A DNA stretch of 64,000 bases from Ixodes scapularis (GCF_016920785.2 NW_024609880.1:36293152-36357151); one strand, 5' to 3'. Shown: positions 1 to 9,913, counted from the first letter of the stretch. The notes: generated by a model not told the origin, from the sequence alone. Translations and numbers: made by a program.

Positions 1-135
1 AGACATCACTGTACACAAACTAGTGCTTCATATACACTGATAGCGCGAGCACGACATCGGCGCTTTAACGCGTTTTACGAGCCTCGCATTGTTACCGCTT
101 TGTTTTGTGCCCCAAACTATGCGGAGCGCAAGTTT
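1..135. other. intron sequence with a short repeat relic
   Basis: Noncoding DNA, presumably an integrin intron because the first exon lies downstream. Bases 35-66 resemble 26925-26957, inside the inserted element of the right palindrome arm, with only a few mismatches. The window may therefore begin inside a related element that is cut by the window edge. Confidence 0.35.
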
Positions 136-320
136 GTCTGCTTCTTTTACAGGGGTTGTGGTGACGTCAGAACGCCTAGCCCTGATTGGCTCTGATTGAA
201 GGATAGTGGGTAGACCTCAATGGAAGCTTCCTTGAGGTCTGCCCACTATCCTTCCAAACAAAGCCAATCAGAACTCGGCGTCGCTCTGACGTCATCGCAA
301 CCCCTGTAAAAGAAGCAGAC
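136..320. mobile_element. 185-bp palindromic MITE-like element
   Basis: The two halves are near-perfect inverted copies. The start GTCTGCTTCTTTTACAGGGG returns as its reverse complement at the end, and the symmetry centre is GGAAGCTTCC at 223-232. There is no coding capacity. Target duplications are not obvious, so the superfamily is unknown. The following stretch to 947 is intron with nothing recognisable. Confidence 0.7.
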
Positions 321-947
321 GACTTGCTCTCCGAATATTTTTGATGAGAAAATTTCGATAAGAAAAACATGAGAATTCGATGACTGCAAGTTCGTGCTGA
401 CGCTGTCGTGCTATGTATAATATACATTGATATTTCATTCAAAGCATTGGAATGGAAATTACAAAGATGGGGCCAGGTAGGGCAGGCTGTTTCCTATATT
501 TGAGGCAGTCTATACATAAAAATTGAACGTACGTAAGATTGCAAAAGTGTGATTAAGTGACACCACGAATTACAGAAAGCTAAAACGATTTGGTGACATC
601 TTCATCCCTCCCCCTCCGGAATGTGGTGATTTAGCGGTAGCGTTACGTACATTTTTCTTCTGTACCTCTTGTATCAAAATGTATTCTTGCGTTGCCAAAA
701 ATGATGAGGACAAAGTCAATATAATTCTGAAAATGTTGTGCTCCTTCGCTTCAATGCAGCGGGTTCGCGGGAGTAATGAGCGAACAAATTTATGGCCGAC
801 AGGTGTACTTTTTTGTCGGTACAGTCACGCTTGAAATCTGGAGACAAAAGACAAATAATTTATTTTAGACGAAACATATATAGTGTACTTTCTTTCGGAA
901 AAGCGCGTCAAACGTCATCGTGTCCATTTTTAATAATTGCTCCGCAG

Positions 948-1070
948 AACTGCAAGACATCCCTATGCCATGAAATTAGATGCAACCTGGGACCCTTCCT
1001 GAACCGCCACAGAATTGCGCAGATCATGCTCTACATCGTCTTCAACATGACAGAGTTCACCAGACAAGCA
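948..1070 (+). CDS. integrin alpha subunit, membrane-proximal stalk exon (a)
   Basis: This 41-codon, phase-0 exon lies between an acceptor (TCCGCAG at 941-947) and a consensus donor (GTGAGT at 1071-1076). It encodes three cysteines spaced as in integrin alpha stalks (CKTSLCHEIRC), then LGPF and a beta-strand-like segment ending FTRQA. In integrin alpha chains this region is the calf-2/stalk domain just outside the membrane, where disulphides stabilise the leg that pairs with the beta subunit. On its own the match is modest, but the next exons in the same phase supply the transmembrane helix and the GFFRR motif, which settles the family. Upstream exons (beta-propeller, thigh) must lie before the window or were not recognised in the first 947 bases. 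Which alpha class it belongs to cannot be told. Confidence 0.8.
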
Positions 1071-1163
1071 GTGAGTTCAATAGATAATCAACACTTATAC
1101 TTAAATTCGCCAAAGGAACTGAGAATGACGCGTGAATTCTAATTCTTATCGTGCTATTTGCAG

Positions 1164-1262
1164 GGGATCTGGCACGCCTTTAGTGTTGGATCGGAGGGGT
1201 CGCTCAAGATCTTGGACAACACCACTTTCATCTCTGGGGCTACCTTCCAAAAGGAGATTAGA
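1164..1262 (+). CDS. integrin alpha subunit, membrane-proximal stalk exon (b)
   Basis: This 33-codon phase-0 exon lies 93 bases after the previous one. It has the acceptor TTTGCAG ending at 1163 and the donor GTGAGT at 1263. It begins GIWHAF and continues through LDNTTF, which contains an N-glycosylation sequon (NTT), to FQKEIR. This fits the last extracellular strands of an integrin alpha leg, where the chain turns toward the membrane. Reading frame and phase agree with both neighbouring exons. Translation is open through the exon, and splice sites on both sides are canonical. The assignment depends on the neighbours, because the segment is poorly conserved among alpha chains. Confidence 0.75.
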
Positions 1263-2359
1263 GTGAGTGATAGCTGAAAATGAGTCCGATACGAAACCTC
1301 TATACTATCTCACCCTTCGTGGTGTAGCTGGGGAGGACATTTTTGCCGGTTAAAACCTTCGAACTGATCGATGGAGTGCACGACACTACACACTCAACGT
1401 TTCCCACACTTACTGGTGCATTAAGGGTGTTTTAGAGACTTACGCACTTTCAATACCCTTACTTCGAGTGATACGCACTTTAATACGGTGTTGATGCGTG
1501 GAACACCCTTGATTTTGAACGGTGTGAAAAGCATGTAGAAAAAAGTGCTGCTGGGCTACAGTGTGGCGAATCGACATTACACCCGCTTCACCCGCTTCAT
1601 ACAGCTTTAGTGGAGGTTGCTTTTGCGACTACATTGGGCGCGTTCAGTAGCGGCTCCGGGAGTCAAGGAGCCAGCGCTTCTTCCACTAGGCGACGAAAAA
1701 CTACTTCCGGTGCACGTAACTTTGAGTTTTCGGAGTCAAGCTCCCGTGCACCCGGTCCGGAGACGGTGGACGCAGAGCCGTTTATACTGAGAGAGTCTGG
1801 CCTTCTTGAGGATATTTCGAGAGCCTGACAACCACAGCAGCGTAGTCTGACAACCGGAGGATGACCACTTCCGTCCGCCATTTTGCTTGTGGAGCTCTGA
1901 CTCATAGGGGTTCTATGCGATTTCTCAGGAATAAAGAAGAGAAAGAAGTAACGCCATTTTGTGCTATAGAGCAAGGTATGACGTATTTTGGGATTGCAAA
2001 CATATATATTCCGGTGCTAAAAAAAGAAAAATGGCGGGAGGAGCAGCGTCGGCTGTAGCTTAGTCATATAAAATGCAATAGTGCTAAGATCGCCAGCACC
2101 CTATTTTTAAGACATTCGCCGGCAAGCTAAGGGTGTTACTATAACACTCTTAAGGTATTAGCCGTGGAACAAGCTTAAAGGGTGTAAAACAATTAGCGCG
2201 TATACCACCCGGCCATATAGCACTGCCCTCACCTTTGCAGTTGGTTTTGTACACTGCTGAGCCTGCTCGTGCAGGACCTTTATTGTAATAAACTGTAAGT
2301 TAGGACAAGTCCTGCGGTAATGCCATCAGTTGATAATAAACGGTCAGAACTGTAAAACA
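1263..2359. other. intron with AAGGGTGT-type repeats and a GC-rich patch
   Basis: Intron between stalk and transmembrane exons. At 1420-1515 and 2105-2215 there are short blocks with repeated AAGGGTGT/ACACCCTT motifs in both orientations, which look like a decayed inverted-repeat element around the GC-rich patch at 1590-1870. The patch has open frames on both strands but no recognisable domain. Confidence 0.35.
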
Positions 2360-2579
2360 TACGAGGTCTCTTAAAAAAGTATCCGACCTTATTTTTTTTT
2401 GCTTTTTTTTGCGAACACCTGATGGATATGAAACAAGCAGGCTTGCGCATCAGCCGACCTTGAACCTTTGTGCGCATGCGTGAATTTTTTCCCGCCTGCC
2501 GATCGCGTCAATCGCTGGGAAACAGCGTTTGAGTGGGGTAGGGCGTAGTGCTCTCGTCGGTTTTTTTATTGCAAGGAAA

Positions 2580-3805
2580 ATGGCGGAGCGACTGGTGATG
2601 CGCTACTGCATCACATTTTGCCAGAAACTGCGCGACAGCCAAGTGGAAACCATTCGGAAAATTCAGACGGCTTTCGGTGACGATGCTATGAGCAGCACAC
2701 AGATTAAGGAGTGGTACAATCGCTCTAAAGACGGCCGCACATCGGTGGAGAGCGAGCAACGCTCCGGTTGGCCATCAGCATGCCGAAATGACCAGGTCAT
2801 TGCCGAAGTGAACGCTGTGGTGATGCGGGACCGTCATGTGACTATCCGAGAAAATACAAAAGAGGTGGGCATCAGCACTCTTTCTGCACATTCCATTATG
2901 ACCAAAGATTTGGCCATGAATAGAGTTGCGGCGAAATTTTTGCCGAAGCTGCTCACGGTGGAGCAAAAGCAACTTCTTGTTGAAGTCTCACAGGACATGC
3001 TGGATTCCACAAACAGTGACCCCAACTTCATGAAGACCATAATCACTGGTGACGAGTCTTGGATGTAGGGGTACGACCGGGAAACCAAATCACAGTCGTC
3101 GCAGTGGAAGCGTTCTACGTCACCAAGACCAAAGAAGGCCCGCCAAGTGCGCAGCAACGTCAAAGTGATATGCTGACTGCTTTCTTTGACTCCCGCGGTG
3201 TGGTACACCACGAGTACGCACCACAGGGTCAAACAATCACCAAAGAGCACTACAGGGATGTCCTCCGTCGCCTACGTGATGCTGTGCGGCGCAAGACACC
3301 GGAGTTGTGGTCAACAGAAAATATGCGCATCCATCACGACAATGCTCCAGCACATTCCTCGCACTTGATTCAAACTTTTTTGGCGAAAAACCAGACTCCT
3401 GTAGTTCAACAGGCTCCTTACCAGGCACGTAGCCAGGATTTTTTTTTTTTTTTGTGGGGGGGGGGGGGGGGGGGGGGCCGCCGCCCATGACAAAATGCTG
3501 TATGAGGGGGAGGGGGGAGAGGAGGTCCCAGCAAAATCGAAGATATAAGGGGGGGGGGGGCAGGCCCCATGGGCCGCCCCCCTGGCTACGTGCCTGCTCC
3601 TTACTCTCCTAATATGGCCCCTTGCGACTTCTGGCCGTTTCCCAAAATCAAGAGACCATTGAAAAGAGCGCGATTTCAGACAAAAGAGGACATTATTGCT
3701 GCAACGACAGCTGAGCTAAACTCCATTGCGAAAGAGGCCTTCTCGGAATGCTTCCAACAATGGCAGCACCGCTGGGAGAAGTGTGTGGAGTCCCAAGGAG
3801 ACTAG
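2580..3805 (+). pseudogene. mariner transposase pseudogene
   Basis: The preferred start is the ATG at 2580 (MAERLVMRYC). The N-terminal helix-turn-helix half is readable to about 3068 and includes the linker motif EWYNR. All three aspartates expected of a mariner D,D34D catalytic core can be seen: GDESW near 3050, HHDNAPAH near 3337, and APCDFWPF near 3620. The gene is broken in three ways. The tyrosine after GDESWM is a TAG stop (3066-3068). There is a frameshift near 3165 around VKV/MLTAFF. A MITE is inserted at 3422. The frame resumes after the MITE and ends at 3805 (ESQGD). It would have cut and pasted the surrounding element, but cannot be active now. Confidence 0.88.
3422..3596. mobile_element. 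hAT-like MITE inserted in the mariner gene
   Basis: 175 bp with terminal inverted repeats CAGGCACGTAGCCAGG at the left and its reverse complement at the right. An exact 8-bp target duplication CTCCTTAC lies at 3414-3421 and 3597-3604. Eight-bp duplications and CAGG-type ends are typical of hAT elements. The interior has long T and G tracts (3440-3477 and 3550-3560) and no gene. The insertion interrupts the transposase frame, so it is younger than the mariner. Confidence 0.9.
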
Positions 3806-4001
3806 TTTGAGGGTGATTAGGTTTTCAGGGCTCCAGTTATGCCAGTTGATTTCTTTTCTTGGGCCAAAGGTTGGATACTTTTATAACAGACCTATTATTC
3901 AAAAACCGTATCGTACGCTGAGCAGCAAAGGTGAAGTTATCTGCGAATCATTCTACTGAAGAGTGTGGTTCACGTTACATAAACACTTTGTCGCACTGCA
4001 G

Positions 4002-4124
4002 GTGGCTACCGTGCTCCAGAAAGAGGGCCCTCCTCCCGCCAAGAAGGTGGCCGCTTGGATCGTGGCGGTCAGCGCATTCTGTGGCCTCATCCTCTTTTCG
4101 CTCATCATCGCGGGGCTCGTTCAT
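4002..4124 (+). CDS. integrin alpha subunit, transmembrane exon
   Basis: A phase-0, 41-codon exon with acceptor CTGCAG ending at 4001 and donor GTACGT at 4125. It encodes a short charged lead (QKEGPPPAKK), then a single hydrophobic helix starting at AAWIVAV and running through CGLILFSLIIAGLVH. Integrin alpha transmembrane segments have the same plan: a tryptophan at the outer boundary, a roughly 23-residue helix, and the GFFxR motif immediately after. Here that motif is supplied by the next exon at 8745. The helix pairs with the beta-subunit helix, and separation of the two carries the activation signal. Canonical splice sites and matching phase make the call secure, despite a 2.7 kb intron full of transposons before it. 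Confidence 0.88.
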
Positions 4125-4499
4125 GTACGTAGACCAGATCGTTTTTACATTATTCTTAGTGGAATAGCCCGTACGTAGCTGTGCCCTTTTTGTAGAGCTT
4201 GTGCTCCTTGGCGAGTTCTGCAATTCCGACAGTGTGAGCATGCTGTGTGTCAAACAACCAAACCAATGAACCAGCCACAGGAAATACGTGTAAAGTGTGC
4301 ATATCGCCAGAAAAGGGCTGTATACTTAATGCGGTCAGTTGGGCGAGTTGGAACCCGTTAAACAGAGAAGGAAATGACTTTTCTGCAATGATACGCGTAT
4401 GCAAGTGCGTATGATTGAATCCGCGTGTCTCCCTTGAGCTCACATGTCCTTGTGTGTGTGCCGTTGCTCGACCTGAGTTCGCGTTTTGTTTCTTCTCTT

Positions 4500-4875
4500 T
4501 AGAGCGCAGCTCAGGCGCCCGCTTCCGGCTTGAGCGGCGTCGCAGTCGCCGTTGCCGTCGGCGTCGGCGTAAACGCGCGGTGCATTATGGGACGCGTGGC
4601 GTCACTGATGACGTCATTATCATCGTCATCACCACGATGACGTCACTGATGACGTCATTGACATTATCACGTGTGACGTCACCTGATCTCACGTTACCCA
4701 GGTGACGTCACGTGACCCCCGTGAGGTCACGTGACTCCGCCAGGGTCACGTGACCTCACGGTTACGCCGCTCGGAGGGAGGAGTAGCAGGCATGACGAGG
4801 AAATGAAAAGGAGGGAGGAGGGGTAAACCCTCCCCTCAGTACCCTTCCCTCCTCCTCCTTTTCAAGAGCTGCGCT
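4500..4875. repeat. AGAGCGCAGCTC-ended repeat carrying CRE and E-box arrays (copy 1)
   Basis: The ends are inverted: AGAGCGCAGCTC at 4500 and GAGCTGCGCTCT at the right end. The interior is a dense array of TGACGTCA (CRE-like) and CACGTG (E-box-like) palindromes between 4608 and 4760, followed by purine-rich and then pyrimidine-rich blocks. An inverted second copy ends the window (63.22-64 kb), and a decayed third lies near 59.1-59.47 kb. Sequence after the right end (AATTCGGCATTACAG, then a GTAAACGGCTTTCAC-like stretch to about 4920) is shared with the second copy. Confidence 0.75.
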
Positions 4876-5658
4876 CTAATTCGGCATTACAGAGAGTTGT
4901 AAACGGCTTTCACTTTTTCTTTCCAATACATGCGACTTGTGTGTTACTTTACCTCTACGTGAGGTAAACTAACATGAACGTGAGGGATCGGTCATTCCAA
5001 TATTTAGAAGTCCTCAGCCCAGCACGCCCATGTTCGTCGCTTCAGAAAGCGAGCAAATCACGCGCCATACGCACGAACACTGAAAATGGAACCGGCCAGG
5101 ATCCGTTTTTTTGGAAAGGTCTATAGACAATTGCGAGCAAGGCGACTGGCCACCGCCATGTTTCTGCTCGTGTGGGAAAGCCAGTGCAATTGCAAGCTTG
5201 CCAAGGCTATGTTCACGCGCACGTTGCATGTGCTTGCACGCATGGGGTACATATGGTGTACCAGTCGGGGCGCCGTGCTTTTAATGCGAAAGCATTAACT
5301 GTCCCATAGAGTGGAGCCGGCGTTGTCCGTAACCGCGAAAACGGCAGAGAAATTCCCCGCCGCGGAACGGCTTTTAAAATGGCTGCGACGCGGCTCGCGC
5401 GCCGAATAGTTCCAAGGAACGCCCCGCCACAGAGAAGCCCTCTCCTGGCGGTACTCCCGCGCGCCTCCGCAGCAGCGTACACCCGCCGCTCCCCACAGCC
5501 CGGCCGGTAATTTTTTTTGTGGCATGTCCGGAGAAGTGAAGATTGCTCGAGCACAGCTGGTGATCGGCGGTCAATGTGCGCGAGCGCACTGGTCCAATAG
5601 CTTTGGAGCACGTGGAGCGAAAGCTCGTGCTGCAAAATCCAGGGCCACGTGCCCAGGG
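4876..5658. other. intron DNA, nothing identified
   Basis: Integrin intron. Apart from the flank shared with the end-of-window repeat (to about 4920), I see only GC-rich DNA with chance open frames on both strands. Confidence 0.4.
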
Positions 5659-6808
5659 CATAGCCTCCTCTATACTGACAAAGCCTAGCAGATCGCCACG
5701 AGACGCGGCCGTCGAAAGTGAAAATAAATACTTTACTGGGGGGAATACATTCCACTCCTCTCAAATACAATAGCTTCGGCGCGGACAGGTTTTCTGGGCT
5801 TGGCGAGAGCCATCTATCGTCGTGAAGGTCTCGGCTACCGGGCGGTAAATATACTTCGTTTCACCTTATGTGCGAGCGAAGGCAAAGCTGGAAGCGCGAG
5901 CACGAAAGCTCCGCGCGTTCAGGCTTTGCTCGAGCGCGCGAGCTGGGCAGAAACGCAAAAAGCGCTGCTCTCGCGCTTTTAGCTTTGCCTTCGCTCGCAG
6001 ATAAGGTGAACCAAAGTATAGACGCTTTACACACGCGCCAAATTACAGCCGCCATTGCTGACCTTCTCTTGTCTTACCGAGATGTCGAGCAACTGAAACG
6101 GTAATTGACGATCCTCTACAAAGGCCGATGCTTTAGAAAAGGACACAGTCGAATCTAATATGGCAATAACCTGTCCTGCTATGGTAATGATGAAGTGAAA
6201 TAAACGGAATAAGAGGAAACAAAAACTGAAGGTCAGTTATGGCGGCGTCCATGCACAGCTGCTGCAAAGCGTCTATAGCTCAGTGCTGCGCCAAATACTT
6301 TGCTGCGCTGTGCCCCCGTAATCTTCCCAAGGGTTGCACGTTGCACGTGCCTCGTGCTTCGACGCACTTCGCGGAGACGACACCGCCGCGGCCGCCGCGA
6401 ACATCCATGCGGACCTCCACATCGTCAGCGGCGCTGTAGGCGTTCTGTCTGATGCAAATGAGCAGAGTGGAATGTATTCCCCCTAGTAAAGTATTTGGTG
6501 AAAAGGTAGAGCGGCAGACAAGAGGAATGTAACGGGCGCCCCGCTGCGGCGAGACGCCGAAACATACTTGTCCCGAGCGATGGAATATCCGCTCGTGCTT
6601 CTCGCGTTCCTCGGGCTACCACTTCTTTTCTCGTCGGGTTTGAAAACCACATTTCGGGTCCTCGTCGCTGCAAGAACTGTGCGCTGACTACAGGCTCCCC
6701 GACAAACTCTTTGTGCTATACCAGATCCTCGCGCTCCAAATCTGCTACCGGACAGTCTATGGCTTCGTCATCAAACTGCCAGGCTTTGTGAGTATAGAGG
6801 AGGCTATG
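5659..6808. mobile_element. CATAGCCTCC-type TIR element, copy A
   Basis: The left terminal repeat begins CATAGCCTCCTCTATACTGA. The same sequence in inverted orientation closes the element at 6777-6808. Two further copies lie at 6817-7380 and 47824-48119, and all three share the inner motif GCAGATCGCCACGAG or a variant. The sequence ATAAATACTTTACTGGGGGG near 5725 recurs inverted near 6485. The interior is noncoding and carries a smaller palindrome at 5851-6019. The motif CCAGGG abuts both outer ends. The superfamily is not recognised. Confidence 0.7.
5851..6019. mobile_element. palindromic element nested in copy A
   Basis: Inverted arms at 5851-5889 and 5981-6019 share CACCTTATGTGCGAGCGAAG-like sequence on one side and its complement on the other. 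The spacer is GC-rich and noncoding. It looks like a small fold-back MITE that landed in the larger element. Target duplications are unclear. Confidence 0.6.
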
Positions 6809-6816
6809 CCCAGGGC

Positions 6817-7380
6817 CATAGCCTCCTACATACTGACAAAGCCTGGCAGATCGCCACGAGAAGCCGCCGCCGAAATGAAAAAGGTGGAGCGGCAGACAAC
6901 GGATGAGTAAAGACTCTTGATAAAATTCACGCTTTCAAGTACCACCAACCATTGTTGTAGGAACGCGCAAGACACGTGCCACGAGCGGGTGCTCCGCCGC
7001 CAATCGCTTCCAAGAGCCGCTCATTTCAGTGGTGTTCCGCGATTTGCTTTCAAGGGCCGCTCGAGACGGGCCTCGTGCACTGAAGCATTTGACCATACTT
7101 GCAAGGCAAACGCAAACACGTTGAGGGGCTTTACGGATGAGAGGATAGCCACGTGAATGGCACCGCGCTGCGGCGAGACGCGGGAACACACATCTCCCGA
7201 GCGAACAAGTGTGTTTCGGGTCCTCGCCGCTGCCAAAGCTGTGCGCTGACGTCTAGGTTCCCTGAGAAATGACTCGTTGATGCTCTGTGCTACCACATCC
7301 TTGCGCTCCAAATCTGCGACCGGGCACTCTGTGGCTCCATTGTCAAAATGCCAGGCTTTTTGAGTATAGAGGGGATTATG
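6817..7380. mobile_element. CATAGCCTCC-type TIR element, copy B
   Basis: The left end CATAGCCTCCTACATACTGA faces copy A across only eight bases (CCCAGGGC), so the two neighbouring ends form a near-perfect hairpin at about 6779-6850. The right end closes with GAGTATAGAGGGGATTATG. The last 200 bases match the last 200 of copies A and C (block GCGCTCCAAATCTGC). No gene of its own was found. Confidence 0.7.
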
Positions 7381-7880
7381 CCAGGGCATAACCCAGAGAT
7401 CCTGGGTTTAATCCTCATCCCTGACCGTTTTGATCTGGATGAACTTAGCGTACCGGTGTGCGCTCGTGTATCGCCACTGCGTGGTGCACGACTCGAGGCT
7501 GCAGGTTACAAGGTCGCCATGTTCTTGCAGACAAAACTTGCGCTGTGTAAGGAACTAACGACTACTTTTTTTTGTCGTGTCCGTGTCTCTTTCCTGTCTT
7601 CCTGTATTTTTGTGCGCAACATTAACCATCTCCCGGAGAAAGATGTTCACCGAACATATTAAGAACATTTGTAGCTAGTTATTTAAGTAGGATTTATGGT
7701 GAATATTCGAAAACCTCCCTCAGTCTTTAATCAATATAACCCCTGTCAACCGCTCTATTATCCATATAAAGACTAAATATAATGAATTAAGGGAAATCCC
7801 CAACGTGAAGAAGACTAGCAAACATTGCAGCAGATTGATATCGTTCAGAGAGTTGTATGGATCAGTCAACGAATATATTT
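7381..7880. other. intron DNA, nothing identified
   Basis: Intron between the transmembrane and tail exons. AT-rich toward 7660-7880, with no conserved frame or repeat recognised. Confidence 0.4.
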
Positions 7881-7886
7881 TTGTTT

Positions 7887-7992
7887 CATGGTGCAATACG
7901 CCAAAACAACAGGACAAAAAACGAAGGAAACGCCGCGTCCTGTCTAGTTCTCCCTTCGTTTTTTTGTCCCTGTTGTTTTGGCGTATTACACC
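7887..7992. mobile_element. palindromic MITE-like hairpin
   Basis: Arms CATGGTGCAATACGCCAAAA (from 7887) and the inverse at the right end meet around a short centre near 7940. The inner part reads CAGGACAAAAAACGAAGG and its complement. It is followed by a doubled AACTAGCCC motif at 8007-8019. A related but more diverged palindrome next to an AACTAG motif is at 48879-49001. From 8000 to the next exon I see nothing else. Confidence 0.6.
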
Positions 7993-8744
7993 ATGATGCA
8001 AAACCAACTAGCCCAACTAGCCATACTTATATTTTTGTTATTCTACTTTCATGTGCGCGAGTGGGTTAGGTGTGAAAAAAAAATGTTATGTGGGAAATAT
8101 ATATATATGTTTGAACTGATTCATAAATTAGAGCTTGGAAACTGCTTTGAACAAAACTATTCAAGCAAACTGAGGTGCTCATGTTGCCCTAGGATATAAC
8201 AATAATCTTTATTTTGACGTGTCCACACACACATCACGAAGCCTCAAGACAATCAAGGCGAGAGTGATAAGGCATGGTCTCGTCGTCCTTCGTTATTTTA
8301 TCCTTTTTACTGTCTGCTGAAGTCGCAGAACCACAGCTCATAGATCACATATAAAATTACACGGAGTTTCTCTACAGACATGGTGATAAAATCATCCGCG
8401 GACACGCCTCAAGCCGTGTTCGAATTAAGCGGGTTTGCTTCGAACATATGCATATTTCGAACATGTCTGCAGAAGGTCTCTGTATGACCAATGTGACAGG
8501 ATACAGGAAAGAAACTCGGCTCAGACAGTGTCTGCATACTTTCTGTAATATGATGTATTAGCAGTGTGTCCGCCGCTTAATTAAGACACCAACATGGCGT
8601 CGAAGACGTGCACGCAATTGAGGGAGAAAAAAAGTCGACTTTTGTGGAGGCACCACGGTGCGGTACACCTGCACAATATGATCATCAAAATTATCGTCTC
8701 GATTAAAAAAAAAATATATTGTTTTCTTTTTTTCCTTTGGGCAG

Positions 8745-9032
8745 TTGGGTTTCTTCCGCCGCCAGCAACGCGAGGCCCTGGAACGGCTGCTGAAGGAGGA
8801 ACAGGATCAGAACGAGTGGAACGAGTTCATGGTCACCGAGGCCGAGGTCGAAGCCGAGAAGGAGTACTTCCGCAAGAGCATGATGGCCGGCGTCGAGGAC
8901 TTCAACCTAGAGGACTTCAAGGGCGAACCAGGAGCGGCCTTCGAGCCTGAACTGGACTCCGCAACCACCGACGAGAAAGCGGTGGCGTTTGCCAACTATA
9001 GTTACAGCAGTCCGCCTCCTCCGCAAATGTAA
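8745..9032 (+). CDS. integrin alpha subunit, cytoplasmic tail exon (last exon)
   Basis: The acceptor CAG ends at 8744. The exon opens phase 0 with LGFFRR, the hallmark GFFKR-type motif that clasps the integrin beta tail in the inactive receptor. The reading frame then runs 95 codons to a TAA at 9030-9032. The tail is strikingly long and acidic: an E-rich helix-like stretch (LERLLKEEQDQNEW), a second acidic stretch (AEVEAEKEYF), DFNLEDF, and a tyrosine- and proline-rich end (NYSY, SSPPPPQM). Most alpha tails known to me are roughly 20-60 residues. The mature transcript would run into the SINE at 9060. No clear polyadenylation signal was picked out. Confidence 0.9.
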   Translation: MGFFRRQQREALERLLKEEQDQNEWNEFMVTEAEVEAEKEYFRKSMMAGVEDFNLEDFKGEPGAAFEPELDSATTDEKAVAFANYSYSSPPPPQM

Positions 9033-9060
9033 AAACACTCCACCATCGGAGATATTCTGA

Positions 9061-9330
9061 TGGCCACCGCGGTGGCTCCGAGGCAAAGCGCCGGCATACG
9101 GATCCCCAGTTCTGGGGATCCGTATGCCGATCCCCAGTTGGGGCGGGTTCGAATCCCGAGGTGCCCGCAATATGATGGAGGCCTATTGCGGAGAAGGCGC
9201 CGTATAACCGAGCTTTCGGTTGCACGTCAAAAGATCCCCACCCCAGGTGGCCGAAATTAGTCCTCAGTCCTTCGCTGGGGCGTGCCAGGGGCCTGTCGTT
9301 GGTCTGGCACGTAAAAACCCCAATTTCACT
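9061..9330 (+). repeat. tRNA-headed SINE in the integrin 3' region
   Basis: The start resembles a tRNA: a B-box-like GGTTCGAATCCCG at 9147-9159 follows an A-box-like GTGGCTCCGAGGC. Then comes the body motif CCCAGGTGGCCGAAATTA (9240-9257) and a GGCACGTAAAAACCCC tail near 9305. I recall this layout from tick SINEs. A 36-base palindrome at 9093-9128 interrupts the tRNA-like head. Confidence 0.7.
9093..9128. other. perfect 16-bp stem hairpin inside the SINE head
   Basis: GGCATACGGATCCCCA, loop GTTC, then TGGGGATCCGTATGCC. All 16 pairs match. The following GATCCCCAG (9129-9137) repeats part of the left arm in direct orientation, so this looks like a templated inverted duplication rather than an inserted element. 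Confidence 0.8.
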
Positions 9331-9585
9331 TTGATCAGAGATATCTCTAAAAAGCCCTGTCCCAGAATTTCTTTCGCCAAACTGTTCCACGTTCAAAGAC
9401 TTTTCTTTTTTTTAAGACAGGGGAAGGGGGTGGGGATATCTTTTTTGCAATTGAAAAATCATTTTAGTATTTTCTTTTCCCAATCTGCGAATTTCGAGAG
9501 TACCGAAGGAACGAGGTAGATATTAAGAAAGGAAAACCGCTTTGAGGGGAGGGAAGGTAAGAAGTGTGCAAAGTTGGCTGGTTTT

Positions 9586-9913
9586 CAGGGCCGTAACCAG
9601 GGGGGGGGGGGGGGGGGGGTTCTGATCCCCCCCCCCTCCCCCGAAATTTTTTTCTGGATACTGCCCTGGTCGGTGCACTTGCAGCCAGCCGATTTTAATC
9701 TCCACCTCTGCGCATGCGCAGTGGCACCGGTCGGCTACCGGGTACCAAACCGGGACCGGTTCTTCGGTTTGCTATAACTCTCCATTATATGCCACCGATG
9801 CACATGATTCATAGGCGAAAATAAGACAATAGACATTTTCAAAATGGCCGCCGTTGTCCCCGAAAACTCCCCCCCCCCCCTTCCCCCGAAATTTTTTTCT
9901 GGGTACGTCCCTG
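9586..9913. mobile_element. hAT-like MITE with G/C tracts
   Basis: Ends CAGGGCCGTAACCAG (9586) and CTGGGTACGTCCCTG (9899-9913) are inverted. An exact 8-bp duplication CTGGTTTT lies at 9578-9585 and 9914-9921. Inside, the right-end sequence CCCGAAATTTTTTTCTGG occurs twice (ending near 9657 and 9902), so part of the element is duplicated. G and C tracts sit at 9600-9620 and 9628-9640. There is no gene. Confidence 0.85.

Larger units (their letters stand above)
2362..3895 (+). mobile_element. mariner-family transposon, full length but dead
   Basis: Terminal inverted repeats of about 27 bp are visible. The left end reads AGGTCTCTTAAAAAAGTATC (2364-2383), and the right end, reverse complemented, reads AGGTCTGTTATAAAAGTATC. 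TA dinucleotides flank both ends (2360-2361 and 3896-3897), the target duplication of Tc1/mariner elements. Without the nested 175-bp MITE and its duplication the element would be about 1.35 kb, normal for mariner. It sits in an integrin intron in the same orientation as the gene. Confidence 0.88.

Noticed and set aside
3186..3493. Short proline- or glycine-rich open frames
   Set aside because: They are translations of G tracts inside the MITE and shadows of the transposase frame.
5213..5770. 185-codon minus-strand open frame
   Set aside because: Lies in GC-rich intron DNA with competing frames on both strands, no domain, and overlaps the end of a TIR element.
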